Shown in pieces: positions 12,451 through 24,046 of a DNA stretch of 64,000 nucleotides. Position numbers and translations under genes: made by a program. The stretch comes from Hofstenia miamia (lineage: Eukaryota; Xenacoelomorpha; Acoela; Hofsteniidae). The stretch spans positions 1,344,069 to 1,408,068 of the forward strand of contig CABFPE010000120.1 of NCBI GenBank assembly GCA_900660155.1, written 5' to 3'. Positions within the stretch are counted from its first letter, which is position 1, and each line of letters opens with the position of its first letter. Below the pieces are notes generated by a model. The model made no database searches and was not told the DNA's origin. It worked only from the letters and a program-made list of their open reading frames with translations.

Positions 12451-13590
12451 TTCTAGAAAATTTTTCAATTTTCACAAAATGTTTGTATCCAAAATTTTAG
12501 AAATATGGGGATACAGAAATTGCTAAAAATTTCAATAAAATCACAAAAATCAAACTAAAGTCTGTACTGTTCTTTTCAGTTGTATTTTAGTAATGGGCTG
12601 TGCTGTTAATTCAGTTTAATAAATATTACAAATGAAGATGTAAACAAAAACAACAGAAAAGGTTTTCTCGTACCTAAAAATTTAATTCTCGTTAATCACA
12701 AGCAGACTTTGTATATTGGTTGTATCTTCAGATTTATTCGTAAAATTTGTCACTATATTACATGTATATTATGAATACTTGATAATACCCACTTGAGAAA
12801 AACTTTTCAAGTACTTGAATCTACTTGATACTTGGTAAATGCGATACTTGTTAATAACCTACTCGAAATGAAAATATTAATTTTTTGAAATCTTTAGTCA
12901 AGAAATTACTTTCATTGCCCTTGTTTTACAATTTATACAACCCTATAACATAGCACAAAAATCGCTGTTCTTAATAGATCTTAGATGCCCAGCACTATTG
13001 ACATTATAAAAATATTATAAATATTCTAGAAAATTTTTCAATTTTCACAAAATGTTTGTATCCAAAATTTTAGAAATATTGGGATACAGAAATTGCTAAA
13101 CATTTCAATAAAATCACAAAAATCAAACTAAAGTCTGTACTGTTCTTTTCAGTTGTATTTTAGTAATGGGCTGTGCTGTTAATTCAGTTTAATAAATATT
13201 ACAAATGAAGATGTAAACAAAAACAACAGAAAAGGTTTTCTCGTACCTAAAAATTTAATTCTCGTTAATCACAAGCAGACTTTGTATATTGGTTGTATCT
13301 TCAGATTTATTCGTAAAATTTGTCACTATATTACATGTATATTATGAATACTTGATAATACCCACTTGAGAAAAACTTTTCAAGTACTTGAATCTACTTG
13401 ATACTTGGTAAATGCGATACTTGTTAATAACCTACTCGAAATGAAAATATTAATTTTTTGAAATCTTTAGTCAAGAAATTACTTTCATTGCCCTTGTTTT
13501 ACAATTTATACAACCCTATAACATAGCACAAAAATCGCTGTTCTTAATAGATCTTAGATGCCCAGCACTATTGACATTATAAAAATATCC
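12451..13590. repeat. 573-bp tandem duplication
   Basis: The block beginning TTCTAGAAAATTTTTCAATT at 12451 restarts at 13024 and runs to about 13590. The copies differ at only a few bases (for example ATATGGGGA versus ATATTGGGA). Each copy contains a patch rich in ACTTGA/CTTGAA words and ends near GCCCAGCACTA, which resembles an inverted hAT-like end (TAGTGCTGGGC), although no left end is seen. There is no coding content. Confidence 0.85.
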
Positions 13591-15285
13591 TGAGCTATGG
13601 ATTTTTTTTACGGTTGTAGTTTCTATCATCATTATGCAAATAATCCTAAATTAGATCTTAAGATAATTGCATGCGTAGTTATGTCAGAGACAAAGTTCCA
13701 CTAATCCGTAAACAATAATACTTATAAAAGAAATAACTTTATTGACAAGTAAATCAAAGAGTTGGTTTGTCCCTATTTGAGTGGGAACTGTGTTACTTAT
13801 TTCGATCCCTCGCAACTTTCGAGACCTCATAGAAGAGATAGATGAAAGCGACTCGCCGATGAGGCAACGTTTGTGTGTAGCTCTGTATTCTTGTAATAAA
13901 TTAATGCGTTTATGGAGTGGAAATGAGTTGTTCTTTATGGTTGAATATTATTATGTTGTTGTTAAATTGCAATTGGCAAGATTATCGTCCTTTGAAGTCT
14001 GATTCAAACGTAGCTATCACCAGATCTCTGACAACGTTTACCGTTTGCAAATAAAATTCCGACTTTATAAAAGATTGCGGCGAGTTTGCACGCAAACACA
14101 AAGAAAAAACCATGTAATCAGCCAGAAATTCACATGTGCACGTGTAGTTAGTGAGCGTGACGTCACAAATTCACAGTTATGTTAGAAAAGTGATCAAAAG
14201 TTAATTAAACTCACAAGAAATATGTAAAAGAGAAGATCAGAGAAACGTGTTTTATAGCCATGAGTGCTTAGATAATTTCGCAAAGCCTATGTAAACTACA
14301 AATAATTCACATAAAAATATTAAAGTGCAAGCAGCTAATAACGCATTTTATATTTTAAATGAACACGTATGAAGGACAATTTCCAATTTTAATACACGTC
14401 TTTGTAGTTTTAAGTGCATAAAAAATAAATATATTACATGCATAAATCATTTTAATATCTAAGTTTTCTCTAGATATATTCATAAGCAAGTATTCTCTAT
14501 TGATGCTACAGTTACAATATTAAAAGTGAATTTATGTGCAATATTTTGAATGTAGGAAGTAGTTGGCGTTGATAAGCATACATATAATTATGAGCTAATA
14601 AAATTCTTTTCTGGTATCGAAATTTCTTAAGCTATAACTTCATGAGTGTGAAATCCTTCCCAATTAAGAGTTATGCCTTATATTAGACTAATTGAATGTA
14701 CTACAATCTCTCAATTCTTGTATTTATGAAGTTTTATAGGCTTTTTCAGAAATTTCTTAATTGAAATCTGGTAATTCACATTCTTGTTCTTTAATAGAAT
14801 AAAGCAGTCATCATGGCTTTGCTTTTTTGTTTTATCTAGAATTTATAAAATAATAAATTAATATGTACCAGGGAAACTGCTAAAAACCACATGTTTCCAA
14901 TAAACTATATGGCGTATAAGCTAATAGATATGCAAAAATGCATTAGACATGTTAATCTTCTAATTCACTACCAGAATAAGTAGTTGAGCGCTTGGACTTT
15001 TTGCACTCAAGAAGACGTTTTTATGTTAAGATATTCAGTCCACACACAGACTGAATATTATTATTTATTTATCTAAAAGTTATTTGATCGCAACAGCACT
15101 CTATTTAAAAGTTTTAAGACTAATAAATATAACTGAGAAAATTAAGCTTTGATCATTATTTATGATTAATAAAATTTGACTCTGTTCTAGCGAATGAAAA
15201 ATTAGCTAACATCATTACACGTAGATGTGTTCCAAATGTGGTAAATATATATTTTGTTTAGGGAAAACATTTAACTGCATTTATT
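13591..15285. other. no gene recognised; candidate promoter-like patch
   Basis: Most of this is AT-rich. The stretch from about 13760 to 14200 is more balanced, keeps CpG dinucleotides and contains the palindromic octamer TGACGTCA (14158-14165), the CRE consensus. A plus-strand ORF of 73 codons (13781-14002) lies here but shows no domain. This could be a promoter or 5' end of a gene whose exons I cannot recognise. Confidence 0.25.
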
Positions 15286-15293
15286 GTTTAGAT

Positions 15294-15647
15294 CAATGGT
15301 CTTCAAACTTTTACCTATGTTTCTCTTTTCCTCTTAATTGTCTTAGCAGGACCAACCCTTCCCTAAAAAAATATCACTAATAAAATATTAAAGATATAGT
15401 ATTATTCATTATTTTGAAGGAAAACTAAACTAAAATGTCGTTGTTTTTTTTACTTCATTGCTATAAAAAATAGAACAACAACAGCTGCGTGAATATTTTT
15501 ACTCTTAATATTTTAAAATAATGCAAATTTCTGTAGAAATTCAATTCTCAGTAATGAAAACACCAAATTTGTTAGTTTTTAGTGTGGACCCTCAGTAAAG
15601 TTACATGGATCTCTAGGGTCCATGTAGACCCGGGTTGAGAACCACTG
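15294..15647. mobile_element. hAT-like MITE with perfect 8-bp target duplication
   Basis: The element starts CAATGGTCTTCAAAC and, read inverted from the right, CAGTGGTTCTCAACC, a classic hAT terminal sequence. The octamer GTTTAGAT flanks it on both sides without mismatch (15286-15293 and 15648-15655), which is the target-duplication length of hAT transposition. The 354-bp interior has no ORF. The perfect duplication indicates a comparatively recent insertion, or at least undecayed flanks. Confidence 0.88.
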
Positions 15648-16306
15648 GTTTAGATTAACATTCTTATTAATATTGCCCATTCAAACACGGCAAAAAGACC
15701 ATTGTTGCTTAAATTGCACTAAAACCCAATCATCTATTCATAATATGCTTGATAAAAATTATCCAATTTTTAAAGAACAAAAAAATATTACCATGATGAA
15801 AAAATAAATGAATAGATATGGATAATATTGCATATTTTAATAATTTATAAAATAAATTAAATACAAGCAAATTTCAAAGTAATTTCAACAAATTGAAAAG
15901 GTTTCTGATAGTTTTGATTAAATTCAATAACTAGAATAACTGATAGCTGATTAACAAAGGAAAACTTGCAACAGAGATATAATATTTTTTACTAAAAATA
16001 GAAACATCTTAAACCTAAACAGATGAAAGAAATAGTTAATAAAAGATCTAAATTTGAAAGTTTATGGATACAAGTTAACATTAATAATAAAATTTCACAA
16101 ATAAATATCAGTTATTGCAACAATAATTATATTTTCAATCATACTTGAAATTAATAAATGAAGATAGTAAGTAGACTGTTAAGTGACATATTAAATCAAT
16201 GTATTAATGAAGAGTTTTCCGGAGGAATTTAAAATTACAGAAATATTATCTATATACAAAAAGATGATGGACCTACTAATTAGGCTATCAATTATGTAGT
16301 TACAGG

Positions 16307-16307
<1 letters not shown>

Positions 16308-16339
<32 letters not shown>

Positions 16340-16340
16340 N
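16308..16340. repeat. (AT)n microsatellite ending in N
   Basis: TA run ending with an undetermined base at 16340. Confidence 0.9.
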
Positions 16341-16670
16341 TAATGGAATTTGCATTAAATTTGACACCAATATTTCAGAAACTTCTGAATAAATTCTTAC
16401 AAAAAATTGTGAATATACTAAGTTTTTCATGCTGAATACGATTTTTGTGTGATATTTTACATACCAAGCATACATGCATTTTTACTAACATAGTGTTAGG
16501 GCAGCCCTTAACAGGGTCATAGGATGAAAATTAAATTGCCTATATAAAAATTGAGGAAAAATTTGAATTCACAATGCTAAAATTAATCCAATTGCAAAAA
16601 ATCAAAGCTATCGTGTTCTTCAATGTAAAAAGAATTTGTTCAGTTAGGTGTTCGAAAACTTTCAATCGCT

Positions 16671-16674
<4 letters not shown>

Positions 16675-16704
<30 letters not shown>
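16675..16704. repeat. (AT)n microsatellite
   Basis: TA run of about 30 bases. Confidence 0.85.
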
Positions 16705-16705
<1 letters not shown>

Positions 16706-16805
16706 TAAAAGGAAAACACATTGAACGTTTGGATTATATTATATAATCATCATCAGCAAATAATTTGCGGCAAAAATATTTTTACAATATATGAACTACA
16801 CTAAA

Positions 16806-16811
<6 letters not shown>

Positions 16812-16840
<29 letters not shown>
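16812..16840. repeat. (AT)n microsatellite
   Basis: TA run of about 29 bases. Confidence 0.85.
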
Positions 16841-18661
16841 CTGAATATATTCAAATTTTTTTCAAAGTTTTTAATAGTAATAAAGCTTTGATTACTGAGC
16901 TAATTTTGTATCATTAAGATTCTCAAGTATAACTAAAAATCTGTTAAATGCAGCGCCACCTATAGGTAGTTTAAGAAGAAAGCTGGAGTAATTTTCGGAC
17001 ATAAACAAAATCAGTGTCATAATCATCTTTGATTAATTGATCGAAAAAAATTCTGCAGACCAGTCATCAGAAGAATACCACAAATTTTCTCTGTGTACTG
17101 CTTTGAGCTGTTAAATTTAATTAATAATAAAACTTTTTGTTTTATAGTCAGTTAATTTGAAATTTTATCTAAAGAAATTCCTTCTTTAGGTACAATTTCT
17201 TTTCTGAACGTTTAAATACGTACACGCGAAGTGTTTTTATGCCTATATTAAGGTATGGATGACTATGTGCGGAAAAATATCTCCTGAACACTAAGTAAGT
17301 GATATTAGCTCCATGGCCTCTTAATAGGCCATGTTAGCTCATACTCTGTAATTGCTTACTGCGTTATTTACTCCTTTAAGTTAAGCCCCTTTGTGTGAAT
17401 GAACAACAAAATATTCAAGCTTGAACAGCCATGGCGTCCATTTTAAAAGAGAAACCGTTTTTCCACATTTACAAAGAATTTCCTCCAAGCCTATAACCAA
17501 ATTTGAAAATCTTGGGATATGGGTAGGTCTATTGGGGAACATACTTTAATGTTATGTTGAAAATTTCTATTAAAGCGTATTGCTGTGGCAGAGGTTGTTG
17601 AAAATATTAACAAGTTTTCTTTAAAAATTTTGAAATTTTAAAAAAGGTTTAAATTCTCTCCATTCCTAGTGTTCATGTATTTAGAAGGTTTGAGACATGG
17701 AAGAAACAAGAAACTTTGACTGTTTTTCGATATGTGTAAAGATATTCCAAACCATTGTACACATCTTCATCCATACCTAATGATTTGCTAGTGTTTTAAT
17801 AAGCTTGGAAAATGTAAACTGGGTCAATTGTATCCTTATGCATTGAATTGGCAATTTTGGTTAGCATAATTAGATTATACATTTGAAATCTGAAACCTTA
17901 AAAACTTGAAAGTTTTTGTTTCATTTCATCACATGATTTTCTTCATAAACAATAATTGGAAACTTATGGGAAATTAATACAAGCAAGTCACTATTTGGTA
18001 CCTCTATAGATTTTAACATGCATAGATACTATGTGTAAACAAATTTTGAAAATTAACAGAAAAGAAATTGCTCCTTATAGATTAAACATAAGATACAAAC
18101 TTTTATAGAAGACTGTATTATTAAGTCGACTGATTAGTATGGCCGTTAGTGTTCAGTAGACTCCAAAAATCGAAATATTTTTTCATAACTTTGATTTGTC
18201 ATAAGATGACAAATTTTTCTTTTATAGCTTCATCACATTCCGGATACTGTAAGCCTATGCAAACAGAACACTTCACTAAATATTTGTTTTCATAATTTTC
18301 CATTTTCCGCATTTTCATATTTTGTGTTTCTTTTTTTATACTTATCATGTTCTCTATGATTAGAACGAATTGCACCATTAAATTCAGGATACCTGAAATA
18401 CAAAGCCACGTACTACAAAAAAATTCAATACATTTTCAATGCTTATTGATATTTTTGAAATTTTATATTGTTGCTATAATTTAATTATTATTTTCTCAAA
18501 ATTATGACCTAATTCGGCAAAATGAGTTATGTCATTGTTTTCAAAATTGGTATTCGATTTTTGTTCCCCAAAAATATTGGGTATATAATAAATACTGTTC
18601 CTGACAAATTCGAAAATTTTTTAACATGCCCTAGCCCAACCATGATCATTGATAGAGTTAC

Positions 18662-19956
18662 ACATTTTCTAGCACTTCCCAAAAATTTTTCATGAAATTT
18701 ACATTTTACTGCTTTTTCTGCACTGCATTTTTGCAATTTCTACAAATGAAAGATCTTGTTAGCAGAATTTATGAAAATAAGCAATTGTTATGCAAACATA
18801 AAACATCTAGTTTTTACACGATTTTTCGAATGTTTTTGAGAAATGCACTATTTTTTTATTCTCAGAAACACTATAAATAACGAATGCCTGCTAAAGTGAA
18901 TATAAATACAATTAATTATTGATAATACTTAACACAAAATGTTACAACTATATTATAAGTTAGGACAAATGAAGTTCATCCCCTTTTTTAATCTATCCTT
19001 TTTAATCTCTTTCATTGTCATACACAAACACTTTGTTTTAGAAATAAGGACATGAAACAGCAATAAAATGGTTAAAAGACGATTTAGCAAACAACGCCAT
19101 CTATTGTCAATATATTAAGCTGAAAGAAATGAAAACATGCACAACTAGCGAGGATTAGGATTCATACATCAATTATAGAAAATCATGTGCAACAAATGAA
19201 TAATTGTGCTCTTAGCCGATAAAACTTCAATACACATAAAATAGAAAACTGTTGATTTCATGGTTCTGGACATCAACTAAAAGTATTATTCTGCTAAAAA
19301 AATTTTTANACATTTTCTAGCACTTCCCAAAAATTTTTCATGAAATTTACATTTTAATGCTTTTTCTGTACTGCATTTTTGCAATTTCTACAAATGAAAG
19401 ATCTTGTTAGCAGAATTTATGAAAATAAGCAATTGTTATGCAAACATAAAACATCTAGTTTTTACACGATTTTTCGAATGTTTTTGAGAAATGCACTATT
19501 TTTTTATTCTCAGAAACACTATAAATAACGAATGCCTGCTAAAGTGAATATAAATACAATTAATTATTGATAATACTTAACACAAAATGTTACAACTATA
19601 TTATAAGTTAGGACAAATGAAGTTCATCCCCTTTTTTAATCTATCCTTTTTAATCTCTTTCATTGTCATACACAAACACTTTGTTTTAGAAATAAGGACA
19701 TGAAACAGCAATAAAATGGTTAAAAGACGATTTAGCAAACAACGCCATCTATTGTCAATATATTAAGCTGAAAGAAATGAAAACATGCACAACTAGCGAG
19801 GATTAGGATTCATACATCAATTATAGAAAATCATGTGCAACAAATGAATAATTGTGCTCTTAGCCGATAAAACTTCAATACACATAAAATAGAAAACTGT
19901 TGATTTCATGGTTCTGGACATCAACTAAAAGTATTATTCTGCTAAAAAAATTTTTA
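18662..19956. repeat. about 647-bp direct duplication joined at an N
   Basis: The block starting ACATTTTCTAGCACTTCCCA at 18662 is repeated at 19310 right after an N at 19309. The two copies differ at a handful of sites (for example ACTGC versus AATGC). The undetermined base at the junction and the near identity suggest two haplotypes or overlapping contigs placed side by side rather than a true tandem duplication. No gene is inside. Confidence 0.9.
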
Positions 19957-20199
19957 AAAAATTTAATATATTTTTGAAGGTATTTTTGTAAATATTTGTT
20001 AATATAAAAATAGTTATCTTAAAAAAATATATTTTCAAGGGTGGAAAATATTATAAGATAGTTTTTAAATTTCGTTCATATGGCTTATTTTACAGAAACA
20101 TAGTATACAAAACAGTAATTGGATATTTATGCTGACAACAACTCACTTTTACCATAAAAATTATTATAATCATAACTAAACTCCGTTCAACATTCCACG

Positions 20200-20960
20200 A
20201 AACTTTTCTTTAAGTGAAAAGGAAAAGGTCAAGTAAGAGCATTTAAACATGATGGAAAATCAATAAATTTTATTGCTAAGCAACTTTTAAGGTCTCGTAC
20301 TGTTGTCTAAAAGTATATAAAAGATCCTAAATCATATGGCATTGAAAAAAATCCAAGTCGTACGCCAAAGTAAACAAATGCAGCCAAACGATGACTTTTT
20401 AGAGAGGCCTCTAGCGACCAGTCAAGCTCAAGACAAGCCCAAGATCTCCGAGTAACCCCAAGAAGAGTTCAACAACTTTTGCATGCATCTAAGAATTTGT
20501 TTATTGTAGCAGGAAGGCAGCACCTGCTTTGACTGATCAACACAAAAAGTTGCGTTTAATTGGGTGAAAGAGAAAGTAGAGCAGCTGTTTTTCAAGAAAC
20601 CATTTGGAGGAGGATCTTTAATGATTTGGGGAGCATTTTCTGCCGCTGGGAAAGCTGAATCATTGATAATGGAGGGAAAACAGATATGTTAGTGTATTAG
20701 AAGACAGTTTAATAACATTTATGAGAGATGTGCATAACAATAATGCAATTTATTTAAAATGATAATGCAGCTATACACTCTTCCAGATTCACAAAAAACA
20801 GTGAATTTTTATTGAGGTTTTGGACTGGCCTGCTAAGTCTCCTGACGTAGACCCTATTGAGAATCTATTTTGAAAATCTCTCAAAAAAGACTTACCACAA
20901 TGGATTTCAGTTTAAAATAAAGAATTATTAAAATCGGCAACTAAACAGTATTGGAATTAC
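20200..20960 (+). pseudogene. Tc1-like transposase relic, internally deleted
   Basis: The plus strand reads in shifting frames through the parts of a Tc1 transposase: an N-terminal helix-turn-helix region with AKQLLRSRTVV, a second DNA-binding part with SSRQ..QDLRVTPRRVQQLL, GGGSLMIWGAFSAAGK, DNAAIHSSRFTK (second catalytic Asp) and SPDVDPIENLF (third acidic residue). The segment that should carry the first catalytic Asp, between KEKVEQ and LFFKKPFGGG, is missing. Several stops are present. Terminal repeats were not identified. Confidence 0.8.
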
Positions 20961-23900
20961 ACTCCTAACCCTATTGTCCATGTGGAGCTAAAATGACCAC
21001 CAGCTTGTTCTTAAACGGTGATTACTGTAGAACCGATCAATGAAACTTCTTCATTTTTCTTGACTTTTAGTTCTTCAGTATTACGCTCGATTTTAATGAT
21101 GTGTTTTTCCTTATAACTCCGTCAATTTCGGTCTGATTTCAAATTTAAAAAATGTTCTGAAAAGCTGAGGAACTAAGTTTTCCAATGGTATACTACACAT
21201 TATTCTAAAGTATGAAATTACAAAATAATTTTTGCCCTTAGTCTTGGGGTAGGCCCCAAGAATTATGTTTTTGAGTACCCGGTCAAAAAGTCTACCGAAA
21301 ATTGCGGAAAGATTTATATTAACCTATGCAAATGCTAACTAAAAACACAGTGAAAGCGCCTTCACACACCTATTTATCAAATAATTAATGTTTGATCTTA
21401 TATGATTCTGCCACATTGAGCGATGCCATTATTTACTCACTAACCATTCTCTCATTTCCCCCTTTCCTGAATAATATGTATAAAATGCAATATTTATTCT
21501 ATCTAAAAGTGGAAGCGCTATTTGTTGTGCTTACATTTGAAAACAAAAACAATCAGGGACAGGAATGATTAAAAATGGCAGGTCAGAATGCAATAACTTG
21601 TTATACATTGACTGTCCCTTTATGATTGCAAACATTTTATTTCACTAAAAAATTAAGTTTGATACAAAAAGGGATAATTTAATGGAAAATTAGTAGAAAA
21701 CCGAGGGGCTATTTTAGCCCACCATGGACTAAAGGAGGGGTGGAGACGCAAATGGACACTAGGGTTAAGAATTTAATTGATTCTATGCAAAATAGATGTA
21801 TTGAAGTATTGCAATCTAAAGGGAATAAATGACAATATTTAAAGTTGTTTTATTTTCATTGCAAACGTATTTTTTCTAAAATGTCTTATTTTTTCCATCA
21901 ATAACGATCTTTTTATCTTAGCATTTTTAATGTAAATCATATCAACTCCTTGTTATGTCATTTGAATTAATGGCAAAAATTTACATAAGGAAATTTAGTG
22001 TAATATAACAGTTATTAAAATGTTACGGGGTGTTTTCAATTAATTTCCACCACTTCATATTTAACACTTATTTAAACTTAACCAACATATTTGTAAACCA
22101 AAATCTAGTGCCCTTATGAATTAATACCCTGTTATTCAAAATTCTTAAATGAAGACAATGCTATAAATTCTATATACAGAATAAATTTTGATTTCTTCAT
22201 GCACATATGAAGAAAAGGGGTTCAAATTTGCAACAAAAAATTGACTGTTTCTAAAAGCTGTCGAATTTCTTCTTAAAAGGGACAATAGAGATGATTCGCA
22301 AGGAATATTCTAAGAATAGGTTCAATGACTGCATTTCGGTCAGCTAACAATGAGAATAAGTTTGTAATCATACAATTTTTTGAGCAACTATCAGTGACTC
22401 TTCAAACAGGGTAATGCCATCTTCATAACCTAACACTATTAGAGTTCTTAAGCCAACTGTTTCAGTAAACCTTAATCATGAAGATGCCAATTTTTCTGAA
22501 TCTGATATTTTATTAATATTATTAAAATTATTTGTGTTTGTTTTGATATTAATTCTTTCTTTTGACATCATTAAATTTTTGTACAGCTGATTTGTGATCT
22601 AAAAAGTAATTTATAAGTTCTTTGTTTCAATTTCTATTGCTTTATGCTGGGATGGTATGACCGAAAGATGTTACACACCCGTTGTATTCAACTGATTTAA
22701 TCCCTATTAACCTTAAACTGCAGATGTTCTTTATAAAGGTCAAACTGCTTTTTCAAGCATTTTACCAAACCTATTATGAAATTTGGAAAACCTGAAATAT
22801 TGATACACAAATTAGTGAACTTGCTGGAACGCAAAATTGCACAATACACAGAAAGACGTCAAGAAATTGAGAAATAAGAATTAGAGTGCACAAAAACCAT
22901 ATCCAATCACCTAAAGAACAGTGATATGACATTTAATTATAAAGTATTATCTAAGACAATTGATAATTTTGAATCAAGCATCATGGAATCAAGCTTAAAC
23001 AAAAAAGAATATAGATGTAAACTAAATCTACTAGTTATTGTAAAAAAATTATATAGTGATGAATATTTTATTAATAATTCTAGTAGGAAACATGTTAAAT
23101 AAATGATGCGTTTCGTTTTTAAATTTTTTTAAAAGGCAATGTCGAAACATTTCCAAAAACCTTGGCAGCACCAATCAGAAGCACTTGTTGGCTATTAATT
23201 TTTGTTTTTCCAAATTATATTTGTGGAATATGCTTATGGTTATCTTATAAACAAACTATACTTGTGAATAGACCTATCTACTCATCAACTCAAAGATCTG
23301 TCATCAAATATAGAGAATTATCTAAAACATTTTTTAACAAAATTTTTTTTCTAAAAGATGTCACCTGACGTATTAGAGAAAAAATAATTACAGATTTGAA
23401 ATAAGTAACCTCAAATTAGTCTAAACTACCTTTCAAATTCAAAAGCGGATATTTGGCATAAACCAGTTTTAGCAAATACTACAAAATACTCAATTTGGAT
23501 GTCACAAAAATTCCTCAACTCATTCATTGTTAAATACTACTGATAAACTATTCTGATACAATTGTAGCTATGGTTTGCTTACAGTTCTTAAAAAACATTT
23601 GATTCTTTTAAATATAATATACAAATTGAAAACTATATTGCATAGGATTTTTTTATTAGTATTAAAAAATTGATGCCTAGTTGCTTAAACCAGAGAATTT
23701 TTTTAATGTACATTAACCTTCAAATTAGAATAAAGAAAATTCAACTCGTTATTTAAACTACAAAAACTTCTCTCAATCTTCAAATTCTTAGTACATTTCT
23801 TCAAACAATGTATAAAATATTTAATTTTTCTATGATCTTGCCTAAATTCATTACATTTATTAATTGGCAAGAAGTTTAAGAATTGACTCTGGGGTCCAAT

Positions 23901-24046
23901 GAACCCCAATTCTCATCTGAGAGTTACGAAATGATCCATCTTCTTTAAAGTATATATGAACTACAATTAATAAATAATAAATGGTGGGAACTTATATGGT
24001 CTGAAAATCTTTACATCACAAAAGATAGCTATGATATAGAATAAAT
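20961..24046. other. no gene recognised
   Basis: Mostly non-coding. Between about 22770 and 23110 the plus strand keeps a frame with only scattered stops (for example VNLLERKIAQYTERRQEIE and LSKTIDNFESSIMESSLN), which looks like an old coding sequence rich in charged helices. I do not recognise it. Other short ORFs (23162-23368 plus, 23703-23909 minus) have no support. Confidence 0.3.

Larger units (their letters stand above)
15656..18661. other. no gene seen; three (AT)n runs
   Basis: Non-coding. It contains (AT)n at 16308-16339 (ending in an N at 16340), 16675-16704 and 16812-16840. A short inverted repeat, ATGGCCT...AGGCCAT, lies near 17312-17332. Confidence 0.4.

Noticed and set aside
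17305..17340. Inverted repeat around CCATGGCCTCTTAATAGG
   Set aside because: A 7-bp perfect arm is expected by chance in 64 kb and nothing else marks it as functional.
18662..19956. Regular repeats considered as a CRISPR-like array
   Set aside because: Only two long copies exist, and the DNA is clearly animal; no short repeat-spacer pattern occurs anywhere in the window.
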